Below, piece by piece: positions 50,705-62,441 of a stretch of DNA of 64,000 nt. Source of the stretch: Pyxicephalus adspersus (lineage: Eukaryota; Chordata; Amphibia; Anura; Pyxicephalidae); assembly GCF_032062135.1 (NCBI RefSeq), contig NC_092862.1, forward strand, positions 93,667,201 through 93,731,200. Direction: 5' to 3'. Position 1 is the stretch's first letter; each line of letters opens with the position of its first letter. The translations under genes were made by a program, and so were the position numbers. The notes below the pieces were generated by a model that saw nothing but the letters and a program-made list of their open reading frames with translations, searched no databases and was not told where the DNA came from.

Positions 50705-51550
50705 ATTTTGCTTTAAGTCAGTTACAAAGAGGGCACTCCTTGCATCTGGAGGAAAAGAAATTTAATCTCTGGATAAGGAAGGGATTCTTCACTGTAAGGT
50801 CTGTGAAAATGTGGAATAGGCTCCCTCAGGAAGTAGTTTCAGCAAGTTCTTTAGATCACTTTAGGGAAAAGCTGGATGTTTGGGCTCCAGTTCACAAAAA
50901 GGCATTGTGGAATTTGAGAGAGTGCAGAGAATGGCAACTAAACTAATAAAAGGAATAAAATGGAGGAGCTCAGCTATGAGAAGAGATTAGCTGAACTGAA
51001 TCTATTCTCCCTTAAGAAGAGACGTATAAGGGGGATATGATCACCCTGTAAAAATATATAAACGGTCCATATAGAGAACTCTCTTCCCAATTATTCACTT
51101 TGAGATCATTACAAAGAACAAGAGGGCTTTCTTTGCGTCTGCAGGGAAATAAGGTTCAAGCTCCGGATAAGGAAGGGATTCTTCACTGTAAGGTCTGTGA
51201 AAATGTGGAATAAGCTCCCTCAGTAAGTAGTTTCAGCAACTACTATAGATTACTTTAAGCAAAAGCTGGATGTTTTTCTAGAAGCACAGAATATAACTGG
51301 GTATTAAAGGTTTAAAGTAAAGATAACAGAATCTGTTGATCCAGGGAACATGCAATTGCCACATGGAATCAGGAAGGATTTTTCCCCCTGTTGGAGCAAA
51401 TTGTACCAGGGATTTTTTTTCTGTCTGGATCAACTATGTCTTGTTGGGTTATATACCCGGGATATATTTATTTCCCTAGTGGTTGAACTTGATGGATTTG
51501 TCTTTTTGCAACCTGACCAGCCATGTCATTGTAAAGTTTTACTTATCAGG
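50705..51550 (+). mobile_element. rearranged CR1-like LINE 3' fragments, two head-to-tail pieces
   Basis: Plus-strand counterpart of the LINE at 43.2-43.9 kb. The block encoding KFNLWIRKGFFTVRSVKMWN and RLPQEVVSAS occurs at about 50745-50880, then breaks off. An upstream part of the same LINE resumes (WAPVHKKALWN, about 50877) and runs collinearly through a second, more decayed copy of the block (51130-51270) to the 3' end near 51540. Stops and shifts throughout. Confidence 0.7.
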
Positions 51551-51559
51551 AAAAAATAA

Positions 51560-52320
51560 AGGAAAAACAATAATCTGGTCCTAAATCTTCTAAAATCAAC
51601 ATTAAACGTAAAGCAACAACCAACAGATTCCACCATGTCATTATTTATATACCAAAATTTGAATATGAATTTAGGCCAAGGATATTTATGTACAGCTCTC
51701 CTAAAGTCCCACCACAGCATTTTATTGAGGTTGAGGTATGGACAGTGACTGGGCTATCGTAACACCTTGATTTTTTTTGTAGATTTGCTGGTGTTATTGG
51801 GATCATTGTCCTGTTGCATGATCCACTTTTGGCCAAGCCTTATCTGTCACGGAGATGGCCTCACATTTGATTCTAGAATACTTTAGTATACAAAGGAGTT
51901 CATAGTTGACTCAATGGCCCTGATTTAATAAAGCATTCAAAGGCTTGCTATTTGTTAGCAAATGTTTTCAATCCTGGATCAAATCCATTTCAGGTTGCTG
52001 GATCACCCAGCTTCACTGATGAAAATGTATCCTCTCTAGCCTTGGAGAGCTTTATTAAATCAGGCCCAAGGTTTGCTCAGGTTCTGTGGCTTCAAACCAA
52101 GCCCTCCACCACCATAATTGACAGTTGGTAAAGGATGTTTTTGCTGATTTGCTGTGTTTGGGTTTTTACTTTGGTCGCATCTGTCCAGAGGACATTGTTC
52201 TAGAAGTCTGGTGGTTTGTTCAAATGCAACTTTAAATGCAAATGCGATGTTCTTTTTAGGGAGAAGATGATTTCTGGTTGCCATTCCAAACTACTGTACT
52301 GTCATGAATGTTTTTATTTA
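51560..52320 (-). mobile_element. Tc1-like transposon relic split by a short inverted-repeat insertion
   Basis: On the minus strand, 52300-52080 gives WNNVLWTDATKV (first Asp region), and 51830-51660 gives QQDN/RTMIPITPAN and KMLWWDFRRAVHKYPWPKFI, the block around the third catalytic residue. Stops and shifts interrupt all of it. A separate 152-bp element (51916-52067) sits inside. Distinct in sequence from the Tc1 copy at 53.3 kb. Confidence 0.65.
51916..52067. repeat. short inverted-repeat element (family 'GGCCTGATTTATTAAAGC'), intact copy
   Basis: Starts GGCCCTGATTTAATAAAGC and ends GCTTTATTAAATCAGGCCC, near-perfect mirror ends of 19 bp. The body is itself partly palindromic (gctggatcacccagcttcac). 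It is the cleanest of six copies in the window and interrupts a Tc1-like relic. Confidence 0.75.
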
Positions 52321-53286
52321 CCATGATAATTGAGGCCTGTAAAGTGAGCATTTCATGGTCTGACCTTAGGGCGAGGGACGTCCACCTTTAGAAAAACACC
52401 TTAGTCTAATTAACATAATCCCTCCCCATGGTTTCATTAGGTCTAGAACAGGTGGCACAAGTTACTGAATTGAGTTTAGGGTTTAAGGTCTAGAAGATGA
52501 TGTCCTGTGTATACCCATCCAGGTGTGGGACTGTATTTATTTTGTTAGTACAATGAACTAGCTTAGGGTCAGTTGTTGGTTGTTCCAGGGAGCTGCTGTG
52601 TGTGCCCAGGAGCAGTTTTTAGAGTTACCCGCTGCATTTGACATATGTTTTTCTGTGTGGTTAAATGCAGCTAAAATTGTGGTTGAGTTAATTGCACTGC
52701 AAGGGATTTTGGGTCTTTAGTCTTCTAGTAACAACCACAACTGCAGCTCACAGCAATGGGGGTGCAGCAGATTCAAGAAAAGACCTCACATTAGTATCAA
52801 AGAGCAGCCCTCCATATGAGAGTGATTCAGTATATGTATGTGGTATTGGAGGCAAGACAGGATTATTGCATGATTTAGATATGGGTAATGTTTTACAAAC
52901 TGAATGTACCATACAGCACAGGAAATAGGAATGACTATGTAAAGACAACGAATATGAAGTTGGTGCTCCAAATTGTTAGCAGGGGTAGAAGGTCATTGAT
53001 TAAGGCAATAAAATGGTTCAGACTTCAATGATACCCGAAATGAAAGAAAATTACTGTTTTGTCCTTAAATACCATATTAAATGAAATCCTGTTTCGACCT
53101 GACTGATGCAGCTGGATTGTTAGCTTAGCTATGTGTTATTACGGTAGGATGATGTGCAGACAGGTATTCATCACAAGCACTGACAATGAAAATAGTTTAG
53201 CCTTTAGTAGCTAGGGAATTGTTTTCCCTATGGAAAATAAGATGGCATTTCTAGGGCTTGTGACTATTAATTACACAAAGGAAACA
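52321..53286. other. no gene seen
   Basis: Spacer between two Tc1-type relics; short overlapping frames only. Confidence 0.45.
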
Positions 53287-54887
53287 TACAGTTAGGTCCA
53301 TAAATATTTGAACAAAGAAAATTTTTTTTCTAATTTTGGTTCTGTACATTACCAAAATGTATTTAAAATGAAACAAATACAAACTCCGATGCAGTTGAAC
53401 TGCAGATTTATAGCTTTAATTCAGTGGGTTGAACAAAAAGATTGCATAAAAATGTGAGGAACTAAAGACTTTTTCTAACACAATCACTTCATTTCAGGGG
53501 CTCAAAAGTAATTGGACAATGACTTAAAGGCTATTTCATGGGCTGGTGTGGGCAATTCCTTTGTTATGTCATTATCAATTAAGCAGATAAAAGGCCTGGA
53601 GTTAATTTGAGGGGGGGTGCTTGTATGTGGAAGATTTTGCTATGAAAAGACAACATGCGGTCAGAGGAGCTCTCCATGCAGGTGAAACAAGCCATCCTTA
53701 AGCTACAAAAACAGAAAAAAAAATCCGAGAAATAGCTACAATATTAGGAGTGGCAAAATCTACAGTCTGGTACATCATGAGAAGAAACAAAGCACTGGTG
53801 AACTCAGCAAAGCCAAAAGACCAGGACGTCCACGGAAGACAACAGTGGTGGATGATCGCAGAATTATTTCCATGGTGAAGAGAAACCCCTTCACAACAGC
53901 CAACCAAGTGAACAACACTCTCCAGGAGGTAGGTGTATCGATATCCAAGTCTAGCATAAAGAGAAGACTGCATGAAAGTAAATACAGAGGGTGCACTGCA
54001 AGGTGCAAGCCACTCATAAGCCTCAAGAATAGAAAGGCTAGATTGGACTTCGCTCAAAATATCTAAAAAAGCCAGCACAGTTCTGGAAAAAAATTCTTTG
54101 GACAGATGAAACCAAGATCAACCTTTACCAGAATCATGGCAAGAAAAAAACATGGCGGAGGCAGTGTGATGGCTTGGCCCTGCATGGCTGCCAGTGGCAC
54201 TGGGACACTAGTGTTTATCCATGTGACACAGGACAGAAGCAGCCGAATGAATTCTGAGGTGTTCAGAGACATACTGTCTGCTCAAATCCAGCTAAATGCA
54301 GTCAAATTCATTGGGAGGCGTTTTATAGTAAAGATGAACAATGACCCAAAACATACAGCCAAAGCAACCCAGGAGTTTATTAAAGCAAAGACGTGGAATA
54401 TTCTTGAATGGCCAAGTCAGTCACCTGATCTGAACCCAATTGAGCATGCATTTCACTTGTTGAAGACTAACCTTCGCACAGAAAGGCCCATAAACAAACA
54501 GCAACAGAGAACCGCTTCAGTAAAGGCCTGGCAGAGCATTGCAAAGGAGGAAACCCAGCATCTGGTGATGTCCATGAGTTCAAGACTACAGGCTGTCATT
54601 GCCAGCAAAGGGTTTTCAACCAAGTATTAGAAATGAACATTTTATTTTCAGCTTTTTAATTTGTCCAATTACTTTTGAGTCCCTGAATTTAAGTGATTGT
54701 GTTAAAAAAAAGGCTTTATTTCCACACATTTTTATGCAATCTTTTTGTTCAACTCACTGAATTAAAGCTGAAAGTCTGCAGTACAACTGCATCCGAGTTG
54801 TTTCATTTAAAATTAATTGTGGTAATGTACAGAACTAAAATTAAAAAAACAAGTTGTCTCTGTCCAAATATTTATGGACCTGTAACT
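53287..54887 (+). mobile_element. Tc1-like transposon, nearly full length, inactive
   Basis: The left end TACAGTTAGGTCCATAAATA is mirrored by CAAATATTTATGGACCTGTA at the right, with longer terminal repeats inside (cagttgaactgcagattta / aaagtctgcagtacaactgc). Plus-strand transposase blocks in order are the N-terminal helix-turn-helix (IREIATILGVAKSTVWYIM), KRNPFTTANQVNNTLQEV, WTDETK (first Asp), MNNDPKHTAKA (second Asp) and SPDLNPIEHAFHLLK (Glu). Frameshifts lie in the A-run near 53715, near 53830 and in the A-run near 54145, with a stop at 54062-54064. The last open piece is 54106-54630. Confidence 0.88.
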
Positions 54888-55607
54888 CCACCTCATTTGA
54901 CAAGGGGGTAGTCTACTTATTTGTGTATATTTCCTTTCCTATTGAAGATCACCTGAAGTGTCTCTTCAATTAAAGATTTTCCGTTTCATAATGAACTTGT
55001 AGAAATGTGAATTGTATCTAGGTATTACTAAAAAAAAAATGGCCCCATTGTGCTGCCCACCTCTGCTTGCAGAAGAGAAGGCTGTACCTGCAGACCTCTA
55101 ACACAAGGATATCCCTGCCGCACTATATCTATCTGTGCTGAACCTCTCCTCCTGCTTCTTAAACATACCCCCACCATTTTTAGGAAAGCGTTGCCACTAG
55201 TAAAAAGTCCACAACTGATATCTGTTGCTTCTGCTAGGGGAAAAAAAATAGTGCCAAACTTTTATCAGTTACATTGTTTCCAGTTATGCGAGGACTACAT
55301 AACTCTATCCCTCCAGAAACACCAGCAATATCCATTGCTTCCTAAAGAAATCACCATCACAGTGGCAAAAAGTGTCCCTGACATTCTCTTTATCTCCTAT
55401 CTTATATCTCTTATGCTAAAAGATTGTTTTTAAAAGGTTACTGAATAACAGTGATTATCGTCAGCTTAGCAGGGTTTTCTAAATGCAGACCCGTGGGCTA
55501 ATACTAGGTCACACTTTCCACGTCCAATCTGAAGAATCCATATCTGACTGTATTTGGTAGGCAAATATCCTACAGTTTTATAACAGAATCAAACACACAA
55601 CTGGAGT
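54888..55607. other. no gene seen; mildly GC-rich block
   Basis: A plus-strand frame (55050-55433, 127 codons) crosses a block starting ggccccattgtgctgccc. It has no recognisable domain and is more likely a repeat than a gene. Confidence 0.4.
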
Positions 55608-56847
55608 GGAAAATATCTTTATTATTAACAGCTTCAAAACTGCATGAATATTGGCTTTTCCTGCATCAAAAAAAAAAAAAAATACATCAGTAGAAACACA
55701 CCTTATTTTTTTTCAGTAATAAAGAGTATACAGCTTTTTTAACCGGTGTTTATAACTTACAAACTTTAATAGAACTATACAAAAAGTCTCCATTTTATTT
55801 AAAATTACTGTACAAAAAGGCACAACAGACAACACATAAAAATCTGAACATTTCAAGAGCAGCCAAGTGAATGAAATATTGGTGTTGTAACTAACTACAT
55901 TAAATGGACTGTGCAGGGTTTTTTATCCTTTTAAATACTTACAAATACTGAACCAATTTCAGTAGATTTATTTCCCCAAGGACAGAGGTCCAGCGTTACT
56001 ACAGGTAATAAATTATGCTTTACTTTACTTTACTTCATTTTCAATAGTGATTGAGTCACTTTAAAAATAAGCCAATCCAAAGAGTTTGGATTTTAATTGA
56101 AGGATGGCCAAAATTGGTGCACATATCGACAAGAAAGGGGGAAATGTTCTTCAAAGCAGAAGTCCAGGCCTGTGGGGTAGGGAAAAGGAAAACAAAAAAA
56201 CAGTTTAGAGTTCCACTACCCTGTAATGTGCCCTCATCTGCACAGGATTTAGGCACTGGGAGCTGGGGATGTGTCAAGGAGTACCGATGATTATCACATT
56301 CCCTAATACACAAGTGACTCTAGAAGGTGCAGAGCTGTGGGCCTTGATATTATCACTTTTCTGTCTTTAAAGGGGTGTGTGGATTTTCTGATATTATAGT
56401 TCCATAGGACACAATCATATGTATTTCAATAACCTATTGAGATGTTTTCCTGGAGTTCTGCTTCAAAAAAAACCAACTTATCCTGCAAATGAATGGCCAC
56501 ACTGCTTAGCAACATGAAGGTCTGCAGATTTGTTTTAGATATGTTGTAAGGTGGGAGAGCTGAAGACAGACATTCACAGAGAAAAGACAACATAAAAATA
56601 TGGGAAGGAAAAGGCACATAGCGTATGGTAGAATTGAGGGATATGGTAAACAACTGTTGCAGCAGAGCACACACAATATGGAATGTTTGAATACAATTCT
56701 TATGGTTTGGGGCAAACATACAAAAGTTTTGAAAGTATTTTGCATCAGGAGCACTGTATGTATATACAAGCACTGTATGTAAGATAACAATTCCCCATCA
56801 GTATTTCTTAGGAAATATTGCTTTGTTTTGTAATGAAATGTAATTAC

Positions 56848-56867
56848 AAAAAAAAAAAAAAAAAAAA
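56848..56867. repeat. poly(A) tract
   Basis: 20 consecutive A within the putative STK17A 3'UTR (poly(U) in that transcript). Confidence 0.95.
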
Positions 56868-57427
56868 GCTGAAGTTACCCTATTGACAGGCATAATACCC
56901 CACCCCCATCCTCAAAGAATTTTAGAGGCACCATTGCAGTACCTATTTGGCCTGCTATCTTAAACACAGGGGTTCAGAAAACTGCAATGAAACCATGTTT
57001 TCCACCATCTAGGTCAGGGAATGGTAATAACTTGATCCATGAATGGCATGATTTTCCAACATGGTTTAACTAGAAATGTATGAAAACTGTAATGAGACAA
57101 ATCAGTTTTATAACATGAAAGCAGACACTCCCTTACTCATGGCTGTGTTATTCATGGCAATAATTCAAATTCACTGGGGTCGATTTATAATAGGAGTGGA
57201 GCATGTTGTCTTTTCAAAGTGAATATTTACCAAGAATGAGGTGAAAACTCACTTTGCAAAAATAGCCAAATGCAGGTAAGGAGGATAAAAAAGGACTTAA
57301 AGTGAATTTCCACTCTATTTCATTAAACCAAGGTAAACCTAATATTGCAAACACAACATGCTCTACTCCTTCAGTAAATCATCACATGAAGTGATATCAC
57401 TGCCCTGGAAATAGTATACACCCTAAA

Positions 57428-57486
57428 GGCTCTATAAAACAGGGAATCAGTCATTTGATGTATGATTCCCCGTTTTATAAATAGAG
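57428..57486. repeat. small inverted repeat
   Basis: GGCTCTATAAAACAGGGAAT and its near mirror ATTCCCCGTTTTATAAATAG, with a short spacer. A related single arm (attccctgtttataaatagag) is at 2841-2861, so it is a dispersed short element. Confidence 0.6.
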
Positions 57487-59570
57487 CACCATAAGTCCCA
57501 GCATGTTTGCTTTCTCCAGGTTATAGATACATGTGGTGACTGTTGCTGCCAAAGAAGGAAACAAATGGTTTGACTACAACAAATTGCATGTTATCCTGTA
57601 GTCTCGTTTGAAAAGCTACTCCTTTATGTTTTGCAACTGATACTTTCCCACAATCTTTTTATGTCTGATTATTGCTCCAGTTACAGGACAGAAAACAAGG
57701 CCCAGTGCTTTACCATAAGTTATGTGAGGTTAGTAAACCCTTTATATAGAGTATTAGTATTTGGTTATGTGTTTGGTTGTGTAAGTGTCCCTTACTATTC
57801 TCAGTATGCAGCGCCAGCATTATGCACAAAATGGCCAGGGGGATCCTTTCCTCAGATTCCCCTCTGTCCTCACTTGTTTTTCTTAGTTAACAGTTTATGC
57901 AAACTAGCCCTGCTATACTGTACCTTATAGCCACAAACATCACATCGGGGACCCTTTAGTCTAAGCCAGATTCAATTAAATTCTATAGAAAATAGCTGTA
58001 ATCTATATTGAGTTTGAGCTCCCTAGGCACTGTTACATAGAATTAGGTTTTATAGTAATGATGGGTTGTAGGGACTGAGAGACAAGAGGACTTATAAAAG
58101 AACTCTCAGGCTTGAACTATGGAGAAAAGGCATGGGAAAATTCATTTAACAAGGAAATCTGATATCCTTTACAATCTCAGTTTCATACACCGGCCATTAG
58201 GATGTGAATGAAAGACAACGCCATGAAACTGGTCAGACATGGGACACCTGCATAGATCTACCCTTGCAGTAGGTTGTGTAGGGTTACTGGGAAGAAGGGG
58301 AACAAAATCTGAGAAGACTACAAACATGTACAGTGATGTTCTAGGCCACACAAAGTACTGGGGGCGACACCAGAATCAGATGCATCTGCATTTCCATTAC
58401 CAGTGACACAGACCCTGAACACCCGTTTAAACAGCTCACACTTACTATTGGATTATATGGTGACAAAGTTACATATGAAAACAGGTTTTTAATAACTCCA
58501 TCTCTATGTTGCAGAACTCTGCAGCCAAAGTAAAAAAAAAACACCTTCTTAGAAATCTTTGTACTGCATGAAATTAATAGCTAATATGTTGTGCAAACAC
58601 CGCCTGCTCAATGCTGCAGATGAACCAACACAATGCAGCATTGTGCGAAACTTACACTGAACTCAATGTCTAGTACTAAGTACTAATACCAAAAATGACA
58701 TGAACAAACCGGCTACAATACAAACCTATACGACTTATGTATAAAATCTCATCACTAGCTCAAAAAACAGCAACTGGCTGAATGCCAAGAGAAGATTATG
58801 AATATCCCTACAACAAGATAATAAAAGTCATTCAAAATAGTGCAAACTGAATTCCTCATTCTCATGGCTGCTCACATCTACCTGAAACAGAGAACTGACC
58901 GATCTATGCTATATCTCTAGTGAAATACTGATCTCTGTGTAGCACACCATGTTAGCTTGTGTCACCCACCTCAGACAATTCCCTGAAGTTTCTAGAACTA
59001 TGATTAGACAGCACCTCAATCTGACCGTGGAACCGACTTCCTGGTGAATAACTGCAGCTCAAGTTTTACATGTTTATCTGGTGTTCCTGTGATACTTGAG
59101 ATGAAGAAATTCAAAGTTTCACTCTTGCTGTTAGAAGAAAAGATGCATCTATTGTTTCTATGGGATTAGGAGGTTACAACACATTTTGGCACCTGTTCAT
59201 CTGGCAATGAATGTGCAAAGATACACTGAAATGTAATTGTGTTCAGTGAGTTGATGGGGATTCAACAAAAACATTCTGCAATTTAAATGGGAAATTTCTC
59301 AGCCCTTTGTCTCCATTTACACCCTAGCTGCAGTGGTGGTGTTGGGAATGGTGCCGAATATTGGATTGTTTGGCGATGGCACCATGTTGATCAGGATTAT
59401 TGATCTGTTGGCTTCCTACGCAGCTAATTGTTGTGTGGATAACAAATGGGGCTCAGTCACCGCCATCTTTTTTCCCCTACTAAATTACTATTTCTGTATG
59501 GTAATAATAGCCCTTATTTTATTCATTTCTTTTGCTAAACAAACAATATAAAAGTACATTCCGAATTGTC

Positions 59571-59593
59571 TTTTTTTTTTTTTTTTTTTTTTT
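59571..59593. repeat. poly(T) tract
   Basis: 23 consecutive T, about 0.5 kb past the STK17A stop (poly(A) in that transcript, so a risk for internal oligo-dT priming). Confidence 0.95.
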
Positions 59594-60111
59594 AAGTACC
59601 ATATGTTCATGTATATGCAGTACAAATTAAATAAGCTGCTTAAGACCTTTCTTGTGATCTTCAGTTTCCAGGCAAATGCTGCCCAAAGCTTTTTCATTTT
59701 ACATTTACTTTTTTATTATTAAAATATAATTATTTCAACAAGGAAGGTTGTAGAAAAAAAAAGTCCTTTTTCTAGTATTGAAACACCAACCACATCTTAG
59801 AATGGGCCGCAGGAGATAAGAGGTCATGTTGCCATCTCAAAAAATCCACAACTATGTTGGATAATATGGTGGTGTTTAGGCACAAACCAGAAAAAAAAAT
59901 AAAACAAAATAAATAAAATAAAAATATACTCAAAATAGACAGATCTTGCTTAAACTGAGATTTACACGGCACTGTTGAATTGAATTCATCTTGCCATTGT
60001 AACCAGTAGTCAGCAGGGTGATTTTAACTTCTGGTCAATCAAGTAGTTCAATGACTCTAAGAAGAAAACACTTCCAAGCTCTAGAAGTCACACAGTTCTG
60101 AATGGTAGAGC

Positions 60112-60463
60112 TTAATAGATAAAATCTCCAGGGATCTCTTGCAACATTGGCTCTTCAAATTTAAATCTCTTTGTAATGGCTTTTGTTTCAGATTGTTTTT
60201 CTATTTCAGTCTGTCTGCATTGTCCCAATGTATAGGAAGCCATTAATATCAACTCCTCCGTCACAGTCTGTTCTTCTGAGTCTACCTGACCTGGACTAGT
60301 TTCCAGAGAACTTTCTGCTTTCAGCTCCTCCTGCTCCTCCTCTTCAGATTGAACTGTTTGACAGTTATCCTGTAGAGAGCTCATTGCACTAGCATAAGGA
60401 TCCGGGAGGTCACCTTCGGCTAGCCATGGATGCTGGAGACAGTCTTCGGCACTTGCCCGACCT
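60112..60463 (-). CDS. STK17A: STK17A terminal coding exon: end of kinase domain and C-terminal tail
   Basis: The acceptor ccttttggcag is followed by AGGTCGGGC. It encodes the last kinase helix ([13 protein letters not shown]), then a 100-residue tail with an acidic run ([11 protein letters not shown]), the block [19 protein letters not shown] shared with human STK17A, and a basic-acidic end [19 protein letters not shown]. Stop TAA at 60114-60112. Confidence 0.93.
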
Positions 60464-62282
60464 CTGCCAAAAGGAAAAGAATACATTTACAACACTGTCC
60501 TTGTATAATTTGTAATCAGTACTAGAAACAACCCGCATGTTGTACATACACAGAAGTACCTAAATTAATCAGTGTGCAATAACAGTAGAATGTCAAGGAA
60601 AATGTGATGCTAAGAGGCTCCCTGGGGAAGAAGATTTTCAGTGTTTAGGGGATTGCAAGGTGTACCCATGCGCTCCTCCTGCAAGCCCTGCCCTGGAGTT
60701 TTGTTAATTCTGCCTTCATGGTCAGACCATAACCCCTTGTCTCAGGAAACCGACCCCGGGGGAAGTAAACACTACAAACCAACAACTAGATAGACTGTGT
60801 ACAATGATCAGTAAAGGTTTGCATTGCTTAGCTTTTTGCCATTTGGAATGTGTATGTCACATTCAGGCTGACAAGATTTAGTAATAACTGGGATATTTAA
60901 CTTTTATTTTTGTAAAATGAAATGCAAAATGATTATAGAGAACTTAAAAATGTACTAACAATTCCAAAAGCAAGAAATATGCTTTTAATGATGTGAACAT
61001 TTTTAGAAATTGTCCAGTGGCAAAAACATCCTTAAACAGACTAAAATTCTTTTCCTTACTGGGACAGAGAAATGGAAGAAATGGATACTGTCAGGTGTAA
61101 AATTCAAAATATTAAACTAAAATATATGAAGGAACAGAAAACAAGTCAATTAGATAATCATATGAAACAAGACTCCTTTGTCCAGCAGACAAAAGATGGC
61201 CATGCCTTTCAGGAACCAACACCCGCAAAAGCTTGTCTAAAGGTGCACTGCTAGCAATTATTCATATAGTAAAAATGCGTGATCGGCAGTTCCTCTGGGA
61301 GGAGGAAGGGAGATATGGAAGCAAAGACACAGGAAGCAGCAGATAAACCACGGAAATAGATGTGTACAGAAACAATTATGGACAAGTACTTACTCTGGCT
61401 CTTTCACTAAAAGTGCTTTGATGAAATCAATAGCCAGTTCCGATATCCCTTCAAAGTCTCCGTCTGTGTAACTGACATTCAGCTGGGAAATGTTTAAGAA
61501 AGTGTGCTGCTTGTCGTCTCCCAGGAAAGGGGAAGTGCCTGTGAGCATGACATAAGCTAACACCCCAATACTCCTGGAATAAAAATATAAATTGTGGTTA
61601 TATAAAGCCAACTATCTCAACAGATCTCATACCAGAACATGTTCCACACATATATACACATGTATATATAAAAGTATTCTTACCACATATCTGTAGCTGT
61701 GCTGATTGGCTCATAACTCAGGATTTCAGGTGCTAAAATGATAAAAAAAAAATATATAAATATATGACTACAGTTATACTATGTATTACAACATGAAAGT
61801 ACTACTTAAAGAAATACCAAAGGCGAATCATAAATAAATAAATATAGCAGCATAGGTTCCTAGAGAACGCTTCTAGCAGGGACTGGGAAACAAATACAAT
61901 GTTCCTTTAAAATTTATATACAGCCATGCATCTCCATAGGCTGCAAGCAATATTTCTTCACCACAGTACATGCCAGGTCCAGAGACAACACTCTTTGTGA
62001 GTTGCAAGAAGGAACTTCCAGATTTCCAGACTTAGATGTGCTGAACTTTTTCTAGCACTATTTACATAACCAAGTCACCTTTTTGAAAAGGTCAAATTTT
62101 CTGCAACACTTTAGCTCTAATCATTATGAAAGGTTTACATTCTGAACATATTTACCAACATATTCTGGCGTCCCCATGATTTCTCTTAGCTCTTCATTGT
62201 TATTCACAACTCTTGAAAGACCAAAATCCACTATTTTTATGTCTCCTAGGGGACAGTCACTGGTCAACAGAATGTTTTGCGG
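60112..62282 (-). CDS. STK17A: STK17A (DRAK1) serine/threonine kinase, C-terminal 235 aa in four exons; 5' part outside the window
   Basis: Minus-strand join 62282-62156, 61732-61684, 61573-61394, 60463-60112; 708 nt, 235 codons plus TAA, with AG/GT borders and consistent phases. Motifs in order are PQNILL of the catalytic loop, DFGLSR (Mg-binding DFG), the activation segment with [36 protein letters not shown], then an Arg and HPWL closing the kinase fold. A Glu-rich tail ends [19 protein letters not shown], which is diagnostic of STK17A; STK17B has a different end. The family is DAPK-like, largely nuclear, and linked to apoptosis. The ATP loop, the VAIK lysine and the HLD residues lie in exons beyond 64000. 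The gene runs toward COA1 with about 12 kb between stop codons. Confidence 0.93.
61394..61573 (-). CDS. STK17A: STK17A exon: kinase C-lobe helices F-H
   Basis: The acceptor ttattccag and the donor CCAGA|gtaagt bound a 180-nt exon. It encodes [20 protein letters not shown] through [15 protein letters not shown], the typical DAPK-family C-lobe. It is separated from the preceding exon by an intron of only 110 bases. Confidence 0.92.
61684..61732 (-). CDS. STK17A: STK17A 49-nt exon: APE motif and DMW
   Basis: A short exon between acceptor ttttag and donor TATGTG|gtaaga. With the flanking bases it reads [17 protein letters not shown], covering the APE motif and the start of helix F. It is too short to be found by ORF length; it is placed by phase and family alignment. 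Confidence 0.9.
62156..62282 (-). CDS. STK17A: STK17A exon: catalytic-loop end, DFG and activation segment
   Basis: On the minus strand the acceptor ttgtacag is followed by CCGCAAAAC (PQN), and the donor is GTTG|gtaaat. The 127 nt encode [20 protein letters not shown], then GLSR through GTPEYV plus one base of the next codon. The preceding exon should end in HLDLK at phase 0; it was not found before the window edge. Confidence 0.92.
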
Positions 62283-62441
62283 CTGTACAAAAATAAATAA
62301 AGGAGATTAATAGAGCAGTTGTCACTGATGCAGGTAAATCTTTACTAGCACATACACATAGAAATTAAATTGCTATAAAATGACTTCAAAATTACAATTC
62401 TGAAGCTGATAAACTGCAAACAAGCTGTAATTGGTGACTTA

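Larger units (their letters stand above)
55608..60111 (-). promoter_or_regulatory. STK17A: candidate STK17A 3'UTR region with alternative poly(A) signals
   Basis: Downstream of the STK17A stop, minus-strand AATAAA signals occur at 59717-59712 (UTR of about 0.4 kb) and at 55623-55618 (about 4.5 kb), among others. The interval has few recognisable transposons compared with the rest of the window, which would suit a long 3'UTR. It holds homopolymers at 59571-59593 (T) and 56848-56867 (A), and a small inverted repeat at 57428-57486. Which end is used cannot be decided here. Confidence 0.3.

Noticed and set aside
55050..55433. 127-codon plus-strand frame
   Set aside because: No domain, no splice sites or conserved motif recognised; lies in a mildly GC-rich, probably repetitive block.
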